DNA of 64,000 bases from Robertmurraya korlensis NBRC 107688. GTDB lineage: Bacteria; Bacillota; Bacilli; Bacillales; Cytobacillaceae. Position 1 is the stretch's first letter. Each line of letters starts with the position of its first letter. A program made the translations under genes and the position numbers. A model generated the notes under the pieces. The model made no database searches, was not told the origin of the DNA, and was given only the letters and a program-made list of their open reading frames with translations. This document shows positions 15,423 to 24,535 of this stretch, in pieces. The stretch covers positions 248,001 to 312,000 of the forward strand of contig NZ_BCVH01000002.1 of NCBI RefSeq assembly GCF_001591645.1. The letters run 5' to 3'.

Positions 15423-18056
15423 TTATTTTGCATCAAACCAAGTCGGACCGTAGGAATAGTCGACCTTAAGTGGTACCTTCAGCTCCACTGTATGTTCCAT
15501 TACGTCAGGTACAATTTCCTTCAGTCGCTCGATTTCTTCTTCAGGTGCTTCAAATATTAGTTCATCGTGTACAGATAGCAGCAATCTTGTTTTTAGCTTT
15601 TCCTTTTCAAGTCTTTCTGCCATATCAATCATCGCTTTTTTAATAATATCTGCTGCACTTCCTTGTATAGGCGTATTCATCGCCGTTCGTTCCGCAAAGC
15701 TACGAAGGTTGAAGTTCCTGCTTGTTATTTCTGGAATATATCTTCTGCGATGAAGAAGGGTTGAAACGTATCCCTTTTGTTTTGCATCTTTTACAATGTC
15801 ATCCATATACTCCTTAACACCAGGATAGCTTTCTAAGTACCTCTCAATAAAGCTGCCTGCTTCTTTTCTAGAAATATTTAAACTTTGAGACAAACCATAA
15901 TCACTAATACCATATACAATTCCAAAATTCACTGCTTTTGCATGGCGTCTCATATTTGAAGTAACTTCTTCCTTAGATACATGAAAAACATCCATCGCTG
16001 TTTTTGTATGAATATCAAGTCCTTCTTTAAATGCATCAATTAACTTTTCATCATTTGCTATATGTGCCAATACACGTAATTCAATTTGTGAATAATCGGC
16101 TGCAAAGATGATCCAACCTTTCTCAGATGGAATAAAAGCTTGACGAATTTTCCTTCCCTCTTCTAATCGAATAGGAATGTTTTGCAAGTTAGGATCTGTT
16201 GAGCTTAGTCTTCCTGTTTGTGTTAAAGCCTGATTAAACCTTGTATGCACTTTATTCGTCGCAGGATTAATCACTTTAAGTAATCCTTCAATATATGTGG
16301 ACTGAAGCTTTCCAAGTTGACGGTAATTTAGAATTTCTCTAATAATTTCATGCTCATCTTCAAGCTTCTCCAAAATATCTGCAGAAGTTGAATAACCTGT
16401 TTTTGTTTTTTTTGCAACTGGCAGCTGTAGTTTTTCAAAAAGAATCACACCTAACTGCTTTGGTGAATTTATATTAAAGCTCTCTCCTGCTAGCTCATAA
16501 ATACGAGTTTCAATCGTCCTTAATTTATTGGTAATGGACTCCCCCATGGCATGAAGCCGGTCAAGGTCAATCTTAACGCCACACGATTCCATATCAGCTA
16601 ATATTAATGATAAAGGAAGCTCTAAATCATAATAAAGCTCAAATTGTTCATTTGCTTTTAATTCCTGTTCAAGCTTGTCTCGTAAATCCTGTAACACAAG
16701 CCCTTTTCGAACAAGATGTTCTCCAAGCTGTTCCGGTTCAGGAACCTTTCTCTTAGCCCCTTTACCGTAAAAGGCCTCATCCGAACTAATACTTGTAAAA
16801 CCATAGCGCTTTGCAGTCGTTGAGATATCGTCCACTGACTCAGCGGGGTTCATTATATAAGATGCTAATAGTAAGTCAAATTCAATCCCCTTTAGATGGA
16901 TGTTAAGATGGCGCAGTGATACCTCTGTTCTCTTTGCGTCGTAAACAATTTTCTTATATGCTTCATTTTCAGCCCAAGCTTTAAATACAGATGATTCCTT
17001 TGCTACATCGGTTGGAATATAGAAGTTCCCGTTTTCATTCACTAAAGAAATACCTACAATGTCAGCGTAATGATAATTGTCATCTAACACTTCAACATAT
17101 AAAGCATTCTCCGTTGTAAAAAGTTCTTCCGTTACTTCATTAACAGTCGTGTATTCTACACTTTCCAAAGGTTCTTCTACAGAATCCCCTTCGTTATCGC
17201 CTAATTTATCTAGCAGTGAGTTAAAACCTAACTCTTTAAATAACTGGACAACCTTCTCACGGTCAAACTCGTCATATTCGAATTCATCAAGCTGTACCGT
17301 TACTGGGGCTTCTCTTGTAATTGTCGCAAGCTCTTTACTCATGATTGCTTGGTCCTTGAATTCCTCAAGCTTCTCTTTCAGTTTTTTCCCACTCACTTGA
17401 TCAATCGACTCAAGCAGTTTTTCAAGCGTTTCAAACTCTGCAAGTAGCTTGATGGCTGTTTTCTCTCCAACTCCTGGAACGCCAGGAATATTATCAGAAG
17501 TGTCTCCCATCAACCCTTTCATATCGATGATTTGCTCTGGTCTTAAACCATATTTTTCTTTGATATGCTCTGGGGTATATTCCTCAATTTCAGTAATCCC
17601 TTTTTTCGTGATGGCAACCGTTGTTTTTTCAGAGCTTAATTGAGTTAAATCCTTATCTCCAGAAATGACCTTTACTTCATACCCATCTTCTTCCGCTTTC
17701 TTCGACAAGGTACCTATAATATCATCCGCTTCATAGTTTTCCAGCTCATACCTTTTGATTCGGTAGGCGTCCAAAACTTCTCGAATAAATGGAAATTGTT
17801 CGGATAACTCAGATGGCGTCTTTTGACGTCCTCCCTTATACTCACTAAATGTCTTATGACGGAAGGTTGTTTTCCCCGCATCAAACGCAACCATAATATG
17901 TGTCGGCTTCTCATCCTCTAGTATCCGCAAGAGCATCATGGTAAATCCATAAACGGCATTCGTATGAACACCTTTATCATTGTTTAGCAATGGCAAAGCA
18001 AAAAACGCCCGGTAGGCAATACTATTTCCATCAATTAATACGAGTTTCTTTTTCAA
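15423..18056 (-). CDS. polA: DNA polymerase I
   Basis: Fills gaps and removes RNA primers. 877 residues: N-terminal 5' nuclease domain (1 to about 290, with DGNSIAYRAFFAL and MKGLMGDTSDNIPGV), a degenerate 3'-5' exonuclease domain (about 300-465) lacking the usual DxE motif, as in other Bacillus Pol I, and the polymerase domain with motif A DYSQIELRVLAH, motif B RRHAKAVNFGIVYG and motif C LLSVHDELIFE. TTG start after GGGAGG. Upstream gene is hflC rather than phoR directly. Confidence 0.97.
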   Translation of the reverse strand: MKKKLVLIDGNSIAYRAFFALPLLNNDKGVHTNAVYGFTMMLLRILEDEKPTHIMVAFDAGKTTFRHKTFSEYKGGRQKTPSELSEQFPFIREVLDAYRIKRYELENYEADDIIGTLSKKAEEDGYEVKVISGDKDLTQLSSEKTTVAITKKGITEIEEYTPEHIKEKYGLRPEQIIDMKGLMGDTSDNIPGVPGVGEKTAIKLLAEFETLEKLLESIDQVSGKKLKEKLEEFKDQAIMSKELATITREAPVTVQLDEFEYDEFDREKVVQLFKELGFNSLLDKLGDNEGDSVEEPLESVEYTTVNEVTEELFTTENALYVEVLDDNYHYADIVGISLVNENGNFYIPTDVAKESSVFKAWAENEAYKKIVYDAKRTEVSLRHLNIHLKGIEFDLLLASYIMNPAESVDDISTTAKRYGFTSISSDEAFYGKGAKRKVPEPEQLGEHLVRKGLVLQDLRDKLEQELKANEQFELYYDLELPLSLILADMESCGVKIDLDRLHAMGESITNKLRTIETRIYELAGESFNINSPKQLGVILFEKLQLPVAKKTKTGYSTSADILEKLEDEHEIIREILNYRQLGKLQSTYIEGLLKVINPATNKVHTRFNQALTQTGRLSSTDPNLQNIPIRLEEGRKIRQAFIPSEKGWIIFAADYSQIELRVLAHIANDEKLIDAFKEGLDIHTKTAMDVFHVSKEEVTSNMRRHAKAVNFGIVYGISDYGLSQSLNISRKEAGSFIERYLESYPGVKEYMDDIVKDAKQKGYVSTLLHRRRYIPEITSRNFNLRSFAERTAMNTPIQGSAADIIKKAMIDMAERLEKEKLKTRLLLSVHDELIFEAPEEEIERLKEIVPDVMEHTVELKVPLKVDYSYGPTWFDAK

Positions 18057-18105
18057 AGGAAACCTCCCTTTCTAACTAAAGCTTGTCTTATGTAATATGT
18101 AAAAA

Positions 18106-18162
18106 AGCCGTGTTTTCCTTCTTTATTCTACCATGATGATGATAGTAAAGGAAAACACCGGC
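18106..18162 (-). terminator. Terminator of hflK-hflC
   Basis: Long hairpin, GCCGGTGTTTTCCTTTACTA / TAAAGAAGGAAAACACGGC region with one bulge, followed on the minus strand by TTTTTTAC, starting eight bases after the hflC stop. It isolates the hflKC unit from polA. Confidence 0.85.
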
Positions 18163-18169
18163 CTCATAT

Positions 18170-19105
18170 TTACTCCGTATATCCCATAAGCAAACGGGCA
18201 TATGGTGAATCAGATGGTAGAACGATAACTGTCTCACCGTTAATGGTCTTTTTATACGATTCTAATGTTCTAAATAATTGATAGAAGCTTGGGTCTTTAG
18301 AGAAAGCTTCATTATACACCTTTGCGGCTTGAGCTTCTCCCTCTGCACGAATCGTTTCAGCATCCGCTTGCGCCTTCGCTAGTGTTTCTTTTACCTGGCG
18401 ATCAGTATCTGCTACGATAATATTTTTCTCCGCATCGCCCTTGGATAAATACTCCTGTGCCTTTGATTCACGTTCTGAGATCATCCGAGTGAACACCGAC
18501 TGTTCGTTTTCCTTTGGTAAATCTGTTCTTTTCATTCGAACATCTGTTACAACAATTCCATAATTATCTTTTGAAAGAAGTTCGTTAACCTTTTCTGTGA
18601 TCTTATCATTTAAAGAGCCTCTAGTAGATGCCTCATCATTAATAATTTCATCGTAGTTTAACTTTCCTAGCTCTGATCGAACGACCGAGTAAATAAACTC
18701 CTCCATTCTACCTTCAGCATTTTCAACTGTTCTCGCATTTGAAATCATTTTTTTAGGATCTTCAATCTTCCAAACAGCATAGTTATCAATTAACATACGC
18801 TTCTTATCCTTTGTATTGATTTCAGCTTCATTTACATCATAGGTCATTTGATATTTTGGTAGAGTTGACACACTTTGAACGAACGGAACTTTATAGCTTA
18901 GCCCTGGTGAACTCTCAATTCGAACAACTTCTCCAAATTGCCGAACAACACGGAACTCGCCTTCCTTGACGATAAATAAATTGGTTAGAGCTATCCCAAT
19001 TAAAAGGATGATTAACAGAACAATCAATCCGAACTTTGTATAATTTCGCCATTTAAAACCATCTCCAGAACGTTCCTTCATATCTATTACATTTCCATCA
19101 TTCAT
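18170..19105 (-). CDS. hflC: HflC-like SPFH-domain membrane protein
   Basis: Partner of HflK; the HflKC complex surrounds and modulates the membrane protease FtsH. 311 residues: short N-terminal cytoplasmic stretch, one membrane helix (about 25-46, LIVLLIILLIGIALTNLFIV), an SPFH/band-7 domain, and a long helical segment rich in Ala and Glu (KAQADAETIRAEGEAQAAKVYNEAF). ATG at 19105 follows AGGGGAG and overlaps the hflK stop by eight bases, indicating translational coupling. B. subtilis lacks this pair at this locus. Confidence 0.92.
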   Translation of the reverse strand: MNDGNVIDMKERSGDGFKWRNYTKFGLIVLLIILLIGIALTNLFIVKEGEFRVVRQFGEVVRIESSPGLSYKVPFVQSVSTLPKYQMTYDVNEAEINTKDKKRMLIDNYAVWKIEDPKKMISNARTVENAEGRMEEFIYSVVRSELGKLNYDEIINDEASTRGSLNDKITEKVNELLSKDNYGIVVTDVRMKRTDLPKENEQSVFTRMISERESKAQEYLSKGDAEKNIIVADTDRQVKETLAKAQADAETIRAEGEAQAAKVYNEAFSKDPSFYQLFRTLESYKKTINGETVIVLPSDSPYARLLMGYTE

Positions 19106-20063
19106 TCGTTCCACTCCCCTCTTTCACGGTCTTCGTTTCTTCTTTCTCAAGAGGTCTAATAGGGAAATACTTTAATGTGTCTCCATTATCATTCATGATA
19201 TAAATTTCTGATCCAGGTAACACTTCCTCTAGGGTCTCTAACACTAGTCTTTGTCTTGTTACTTCAGGATTATTTTTGTATTCATCATACAACTTGTTGA
19301 ATACTGCTACATCCCCTCTAGCAATCTCAATTCTTGCTGATTGGTCCCCCTGGGCTCTAGAAATAAGGGCCGCCTTTTCCCCTTCTGCTTCATTGATTTT
19401 CTGATTTTGGTACTTCTTTGCCTCGTTAATTTTTGTATTCATCGTTTCACGAGCATCCGTTACATTGGTAAATGCCTTTCGTACTTCCTCATTTGGTAGC
19501 TCCACATCCTGTAGCTTTACTGCCATGATAGTAATTCCAATATCATATTTATCCATTAACGATGACAGCAGGTCTCTGACACTTGCTTCTATTTCTGCCT
19601 TACCAGAAGTAAGGGCATCATCAATTTTGGAGCTTCCTATAATACTACGAAGAGATGCTGAAGTTGCATCACGAAGAATTTCTTCTGGACTATCCGCATT
19701 ATATAAGTATTTTGATGGAGTCGTAATCTTCCATTGAACAACAAGGTCTGCTAGAACGATGTTTTCATCTCCGGTAATCATTTTTGTTTCATTGTCGAAC
19801 TCAACAATTTCTCCATCTTTTTCTTTATATCCAAACTGTAAGCTAAACGTTTCCTTTGAAAGCTTTTCTACACTTTGAATCGGCCACGGCATTTTAAAAT
19901 GCAAACCAGGTTCTGTTATTCCCTCTTCTACCTTCCCAAATGTTAATATGACAGCCTGCTCTGATTCATCTACTGTATACCAAGTCGTAAATACAACAAA
20001 ACTTAATACTATAATTAAAAGTATTAGACCTACTAGTGAATAAATTCTTTTTAAACTAAGCAA
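19098..20063 (-). CDS. hflK: HflK-like SPFH-domain membrane protein
   Basis: Larger partner of the HflKC complex. About 321 residues: one membrane helix near the N-terminus (IYSLVGLILLIIVLSFVVFTTWY), then the SPFH domain (YTVDESEQAVILTFGKVEEG...GLHFKMPWPIQSVEKL) and a coiled-coil region (NEAKKYQNQKINEAEGEKAALISRAQGD). Start taken as TTG 20063 eight bases after AGAGG; GTG 20066 is a close alternative. The frame is open to an ATG at 20222, but that lies upstream of the promoter and of the phoR terminator and so cannot be used. Confidence 0.9.
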   Translation of the reverse strand: MLSLKRIYSLVGLILLIIVLSFVVFTTWYTVDESEQAVILTFGKVEEGITEPGLHFKMPWPIQSVEKLSKETFSLQFGYKEKDGEIVEFDNETKMITGDENIVLADLVVQWKITTPSKYLYNADSPEEILRDATSASLRSIIGSSKIDDALTSGKAEIEASVRDLLSSLMDKYDIGITIMAVKLQDVELPNEEVRKAFTNVTDARETMNTKINEAKKYQNQKINEAEGEKAALISRAQGDQSARIEIARGDVAVFNKLYDEYKNNPEVTRQRLVLETLEEVLPGSEIYIMNDNGDTLKYFPIRPLEKEETKTVKEGSGTNE

Positions 20064-20105
20064 CACCTTCACCTCTTTCTTTTTAATAAGAACCGTCAAT
20101 TGATA

Positions 20106-20131
20106 TACGAATGTACATGAAAAAAGTTTCA
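20106..20131 (-). promoter_or_regulatory. Sigma-W-type promoter of hflK-hflC
   Basis: Minus strand TGAAAC (20131-20126), exactly 16 bases, then CGTATA (CGTA at 20109-20106). This is a full match to the sigma-W consensus TGAAAC-N16-CGTA. It lies just downstream of the phoR terminator and about 40 bases from the hflK start. Confidence 0.8.
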
Positions 20132-20136
20132 ATAAA

Positions 20137-20177
20137 AAAGAAAAGGTGAAAGCGGGGTTAGCTTTCACCTTTTCTTT
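20137..20177 (-). terminator. Terminator of phoP-phoR
   Basis: Perfect stem AAGAAAAGGTGAAAGC / GCTTTCACCTTTTCTT with a TAACCCC loop and T-rich tail on the minus strand. It ends phoPR transcription before the hflKC promoter. Confidence 0.9.
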
Positions 20178-20285
20178 AGGTCCTTGGATGAAGGGGTTTT
20201 CCCTTATGATATTACAGAACATTTATTAAGGAAAAATGTAGCAAATGTAAATGTACTGTAAAACTTGTATCCAGGTACCCATTAG

Positions 20286-22055
20286 TTACTTAGGAATTTC
20301 TTTTAATAATTCAATGATAAACGTTGTACCTCTTCCAACTTTACTTTCTACTCGGATGTTCCCTTTATGTGCCTCAATCAAATGCTTTACAATAGCTAAA
20401 CCAAGACCCGTTCCACCAGAGTTTCTACTTCTCGCACGATCCACCCGATAAAAGCGTTCAAATATTCGCGGAATTTCCTTTCGCTCGATTCCAATACCCG
20501 TGTCTACCACGTTGATTCTTATCTTGCTGGTCCTCTCACGAACTTCCACCCTTACCAAACCACCCTCTGGAGTGTAAGAAATCGCATTTGTTATTAAATT
20601 AATGAACACCTGTTTTAATCTGTATACGTCACCTTCGATATAGATTCCATCATCTTCGGCTTCAAACTGAAGGTCAATATTCTTTTCACTAGCCTTACCT
20701 GCTAATATTGGGAGTACCTCATTTAGCACATCAACAATATTTATTTTTTGAATAGAGAGCTGAAAACCTTGCTTTTCCATTTTAGACAGATCTAATAAAT
20801 CTTGTATTAATGTTTGAAGACGATCGCTTTCCTTCAGGATTATATTTAGAAATGCCTCTAACGTTTGCTTGTCCTCCATCGCACCATCCAGCAGAGTCTC
20901 TGAAAACCCCTTAATTGAAGTAATAGGTGTCTTTAGCTCATGCGATACATTTGCAACGAAATCCTTACGCATTTGTTCCAGCTTCTTAATCTCGGTAATA
21001 TCATGGAATACTAATAATATCCCTTTCCAAACATCATTCAGCCCAATGATTGGGACCCCATAGACTTCAAAGTGTCTTCTTTCAATTCCGACAGGTACAA
21101 TCAGTTGTTTTCTAATTTTCTGCTCAGTCATAAAAATTTCTTCTATCAGATCACAGATATCTTTTTGATCAATCACTTCGTAGTATAGCTTATCTAAATA
21201 CTCATTTGATTCAACTTTAAAAATTTCTTTATACGTACGATTGACCAAATTAATATAGCCTCGGCTGTCAATTAAAATAAGTCCACTTCCCATATTCTCA
21301 ATCAACGTTCCTAAGCGATCCTGTTGAATTTCCTTTGACTTCATAAGCTCCTGTAAGTTTCTGGCCAAAACATTAATTGAGCTACTTAGCATCCCTGTTT
21401 CATCAGCATGATCCTCATACGTTCTTGCACGATAATTCCCTTTAGCAAGCTCGATAGCCACATTTGTAGCAGATTCTATCGGCTTTGTATACATGGTCGT
21501 GATTTTATAACCCAATAAAATAATGACAAATAGAGCGATCCCAAGTGAAACCGTTAATATCCACCATATCTGTTCATAGGCCTTTTTAATCTCGGTTAAT
21601 TTCGTACTTAATACAATGATGCCTTCAACTTCACCATTAACCTCTATACGATCCCAATAGTAGTGGAGATTATACCCTCCACCTACTTCAATAGTTTCAT
21701 CGTCTTTTTCTAAATAATTATCGAAGATAGACTTGAGTACACTTTCATGCCTTTTATTACTCGTATTCTCAAGTGCGCCACTATCATAAACGACATTCCC
21801 CGTTTTATCTAGTATTGTAATTCGCGAGCTTAGCATATCAGTAAAATTGCTAATCTTATCTGTAGAGATATGACCTATGCCGTTAGTATCTTCAATATAA
21901 GTAGAGACTAGTTTTGTTTCCTGCTTCATTCTTCCATCAAAGGAATCAATATAATATCCTTTAAATAATTGTCCTAACAAAAGGCCTAATCCAATAAGAA
22001 CAATGAAAATAAGCATAATTAGGGCAAACAAAAGTCTCGTTCGAAATTTGATCAT
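20286..22055 (-). CDS. phoR: Phosphate-responsive sensor histidine kinase PhoR
   Basis: Membrane sensor of the Pho two-component system for phosphate starvation and wall teichoic acid status. 589 residues: membrane helices at about 9-30 and 163-184 enclosing an extracytoplasmic domain, then HAMP, a PAS domain (about 245-350), the HisKA helix with His372 in VSHELKTPITS, and the HATPase domain (N-box NLITNAISYT, DTGIGIERKE, GGTGLGLAIVKHL). Its ATG overlaps the phoP stop (ATGA), so the pair is translationally coupled. Confidence 0.96.
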   Translation of the reverse strand: MIKFRTRLLFALIMLIFIVLIGLGLLLGQLFKGYYIDSFDGRMKQETKLVSTYIEDTNGIGHISTDKISNFTDMLSSRITILDKTGNVVYDSGALENTSNKRHESVLKSIFDNYLEKDDETIEVGGGYNLHYYWDRIEVNGEVEGIIVLSTKLTEIKKAYEQIWWILTVSLGIALFVIILLGYKITTMYTKPIESATNVAIELAKGNYRARTYEDHADETGMLSSSINVLARNLQELMKSKEIQQDRLGTLIENMGSGLILIDSRGYINLVNRTYKEIFKVESNEYLDKLYYEVIDQKDICDLIEEIFMTEQKIRKQLIVPVGIERRHFEVYGVPIIGLNDVWKGILLVFHDITEIKKLEQMRKDFVANVSHELKTPITSIKGFSETLLDGAMEDKQTLEAFLNIILKESDRLQTLIQDLLDLSKMEKQGFQLSIQKINIVDVLNEVLPILAGKASEKNIDLQFEAEDDGIYIEGDVYRLKQVFINLITNAISYTPEGGLVRVEVRERTSKIRINVVDTGIGIERKEIPRIFERFYRVDRARSRNSGGTGLGLAIVKHLIEAHKGNIRVESKVGRGTTFIIELLKEIPK

Positions 22056-22768
22056 TCTCCCTTAGGCTCCTCCATCTTATAGCCCAAGCCTCGAATCGTT
22101 TTTATATAGACCGGTTTTTTCGTATTATGTTCAATCTTCTCTCTTAAATGACTAATGTGAACATCAACGATTCGCGTGTCTCCTGCAAAATCATAGTTCC
22201 ATACCGCACTAAGTAGCTGATCTCTTGTAAGAACTCTTCCTTTATGTTTCGCTAAATAGAGTAATAATTCGAATTCCTTTGGAGTAAGTTCAAGTAGTAC
22301 CTCTCCGGAATACGCCTCATACTGCTCAGGGTAAATTTTCAGTTCAGCCACCTGAAGCAAATCTTTATCCTCTTCTTGGACTGCTACTGCTTCTGGTTGC
22401 ACTTGGGTTCTTCTAAGAATTGCTTTGACTCTAGCTACGACTTCTCTTGGACTAAACGGCTTTGTCATATAATCATCCGCACCCAGTTCAAGCCCAAGGA
22501 CTTTATCAAACTCATCGTCTTTTGCAGTCAACATAAGAATAGGAGTTAAGACTTTTTGTTGACGAAGCTGCTTACAAACCTCAATCCCATCAAGCTTCGG
22601 AAGCATCAAATCCAAAATGATCAAATCTAGCTCCTGTTCCATAGCTATATTTCGTCCTTCTTCCCCATCCGAGGCAGTTAAAACCTCATATCCAGCCTGT
22701 TGTAAATTGTACTGCAGGAGCGTTACAATTGACTGCTCATCATCGACTACAAGCACTCTTTTTTCCAT
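22052..22768 (-). CDS. phoP: Phosphate response regulator PhoP
   Basis: OmpR-type response regulator. 238 residues: receiver domain with acidic pocket D9-D10, phosphoacceptor Asp53 in IILDLMLPKLDG and Lys in MTKPFSPREV, then a winged-helix DNA-binding domain (LTPKEFELLLYLAKHKGRVLTRDQLL...DVHISHLREKIE). Start at MEKRVLVVDDE (22768), five bases after GGAGG; further upstream codons in frame have no ribosome site. Confidence 0.96.
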   Translation of the reverse strand: MEKRVLVVDDEQSIVTLLQYNLQQAGYEVLTASDGEEGRNIAMEQELDLIILDLMLPKLDGIEVCKQLRQQKVLTPILMLTAKDDEFDKVLGLELGADDYMTKPFSPREVVARVKAILRRTQVQPEAVAVQEEDKDLLQVAELKIYPEQYEAYSGEVLLELTPKEFELLLYLAKHKGRVLTRDQLLSAVWNYDFAGDTRIVDVHISHLREKIEHNTKKPVYIKTIRGLGYKMEEPKGE

Positions 22769-22851
22769 AAAAGCCTCCACATTCACTTATTACCCCATCA
22801 TCCACATCCATTATAATACATATTCATTTAATAAAGATAACAAAAAATTCA

Positions 22852-22884
22852 TAAAAAAGAGACGCACTCCTTAAAAGCACGTCC
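22852..22884 (-). terminator. Terminator after the MaoC-like gene
   Basis: Minus strand GACGTGC / GTGCGTC (two G-U pairs) with loop TTTTAAGGA, followed by TCTTTTTT. It separates this gene from phoP. Confidence 0.65.
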
Positions 22885-22892
22885 ATTATTAG

Positions 22893-23369
22893 TTAAAAGT
22901 TTTCCAAAGCATTACCATCTAATGCCTCTAATTGATGAGGAGGACAAACTAAAAGCAGCCCCTTTAAAACTTGTTCTCCCTCTTCATTTTTGCCTTCAAC
23001 TGTAATTTCAATTGTATGATTGCTCATGCTTACTTCGGACACTTCAAACATGAATTCAATCATTTCATAGTGATATATTGGTTTGCTATATTCAATCTCC
23101 TGCTTTAGGATATGACTCCCTGGTCCAGGCAAATATTTAGATACTGCAGAAGTAACAATTCCAGTTAACATAATACTTGGCACCAGTGGCTTCTTAAAGG
23201 GAGTTTGCGAAGCATAGTCATGCTGAATATACAACGGATTCGCATCATTCGTTAGTCCAAGATACAGTAGTAAGTCCTTATCCTCAATCTTTTCTGTCAG
23301 GGAAAGTTTTTCTCCTTTAGAAATTTCATTAATTCTCCGACCCAATTTTCTCTTTTTACCTAACAACAT
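22893..23369 (-). CDS. MaoC-like dehydratase / hotdog-fold protein
   Basis: Hotdog-fold protein of the (R)-specific enoyl-CoA hydratase (MaoC) family. 158 residues. The family signature is seen in DKDLLLYLGLTNDANPLYIQHDYASQTPFKKPLVPSIMLTG: the Asp of NDANP and the following His in hydratase-like position. Start at MLLGKKRKLG (23369) with GGAGGT nine bases upstream; the longer open frame begins within a terminator. It follows mdh after a terminator. Substrate unknown; a link to acyl-CoA metabolism is inference from the family. Confidence 0.8.
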   Translation of the reverse strand: MLLGKKRKLGRRINEISKGEKLSLTEKIEDKDLLLYLGLTNDANPLYIQHDYASQTPFKKPLVPSIMLTGIVTSAVSKYLPGPGSHILKQEIEYSKPIYHYEMIEFMFEVSEVSMSNHTIEITVEGKNEEGEQVLKGLLLVCPPHQLEALDGNALENF

Positions 23370-23450
23370 GGTGACGATACCTCCAATAAACGAAATCGTT
23401 CTCAGATCGAATCTAATGCATCTATTATAACAAAAGTATAGAGGTACAAA

Positions 23451-23477
23451 AAATTCGGGGAAAAGAACCCCGAATTT
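23451..23477 (-). terminator. Terminator of mdh
   Basis: Perfect 10-bp stem AAATTCGGGG / CCCCGAATTT followed on the minus strand by TTTTTTG. Confidence 0.9.
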
Positions 23478-23486
23478 CATTTTTTA

Positions 23487-24425
23487 TTAAACTAAAACAT
23501 CCATTACATTTCTTACAGCAGCTGCTGATTTATCTAAATCATTCTTTTCCTCATCTGTTAGCTCTAGCTCAATTACTTGTTCTATTCCATTAGCTCCTAG
23601 GATGGTTGGTACTCCCAAGTAGATCCCTTTGTATCCGTACTCTCCCTCAAGATAGGCAATGGATGGAAGGACGCGACGCTGATCTTTTAAGATTGCCTCA
23701 CACATTTCTACTAGAGATGCTGCAGGTGCATAGTAAGCACTTCCATTTCCCAGCAGGTTCACAATCTCTCCTCCACCTTTTCTTGTACGCTCAACAATTG
23801 CCTCTAATCGGTCCTTTGGAATTAAAGTCTCCAGTGGAATTCCACCAGCGTAAGAGTAACGAACAAGCGGAACCATATCATCACCATGTCCACCTAGTAC
23901 AAAGCCAGTGATATCTTTAACTGACAAGTTTAACTCTTGCGCTACAAATGTACGGAATCGTGCCGTATCTAATACACCTGATTGGCCAATGACGCGATTT
24001 TTGGGGAAGCCAGTTTCTTTAAAAACTGTGTAAGTCATCGCATCTACTGGGTTTGTTAGAACGATAATCGTACAATTCGGTGAATACTTAGCTATTTCAG
24101 ACGCAACTGATTTCATAACCTTTTGGTTTGTTTGAACAAGATCATCCCGACTCATTCCTGGCTTTCTGGCAATGCCAGCTGTAATTACAACAATATCAGA
24201 ATCCTTCGTATCTGCATAATTCGCAGTACCAGTAATATTTGCATCAAACCCTAGAACAGGACTTGCTTCAAGCATATCCAAAGCCTTTCCCTTTGTTGGA
24301 TTCTCCATTTGCGGAATATCTAGCAAAACAACATCTCCAAGTTCCTTCTGAGCAAGTAAAAAAGCTGTTGTAGCTCCAGTAAAGCCCCCACCAATTACAG
24401 AAATCTTCTTACGTTTCATTGACAT
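23487..24425 (-). CDS. mdh: Malate dehydrogenase
   Basis: NAD-dependent oxidation of malate to oxaloacetate in the TCA cycle. 312 residues, LDH-like type of Bacillus. N-terminal [17 protein letters not shown] Rossmann motif, substrate-binding [10 protein letters not shown] loop, catalytic His in [12 protein letters not shown], and conserved NPVDAMTY. Third gene of citZ-icd-mdh, with an additional hairpin between icd and mdh that may adjust relative levels. Confidence 0.97.
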   Translation of the reverse strand: MSMKRKKISVIGGGFTGATTAFLLAQKELGDVVLLDIPQMENPTKGKALDMLEASPVLGFDANITGTANYADTKDSDIVVITAGIARKPGMSRDDLVQTNQKVMKSVASEIAKYSPNCTIIVLTNPVDAMTYTVFKETGFPKNRVIGQSGVLDTARFRTFVAQELNLSVKDITGFVLGGHGDDMVPLVRYSYAGGIPLETLIPKDRLEAIVERTRKGGGEIVNLLGNGSAYYAPAASLVEMCEAILKDQRRVLPSIAYLEGEYGYKGIYLGVPTILGANGIEQVIELELTDEEKNDLDKSAAAVRNVMDVLV

Positions 24426-24497
24426 AACCTTTTCCCCCTACATTTTAAAAGTTATTGCCCTTTTCGTCATCTTAAAATAACAACTAAGTATCTTAAT

Positions 24498-24528
24498 TAA
24501 AGGCTGTTCTAAAATAGAACAGCCTTTA
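24498..24528 (-). terminator. Hairpin after icd (partial terminator)
   Basis: Perfect 13-bp stem AAAGGCTGTTCTA / TAGAACAGCCTTT. The following minus-strand tract is TTTAATTAAG, a weak T-run, so partial termination or mRNA stabilisation is likely. Confidence 0.6.
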
Positions 24529-24535
24529 TAAAAAA

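Noticed and set aside
20064-20222. Longer hflK starting at the ATG at 20222
   Set aside because: That start lies upstream of the phoR terminator and the sigma-W promoter and would be untranscribed; the added residues are unlike HflK.
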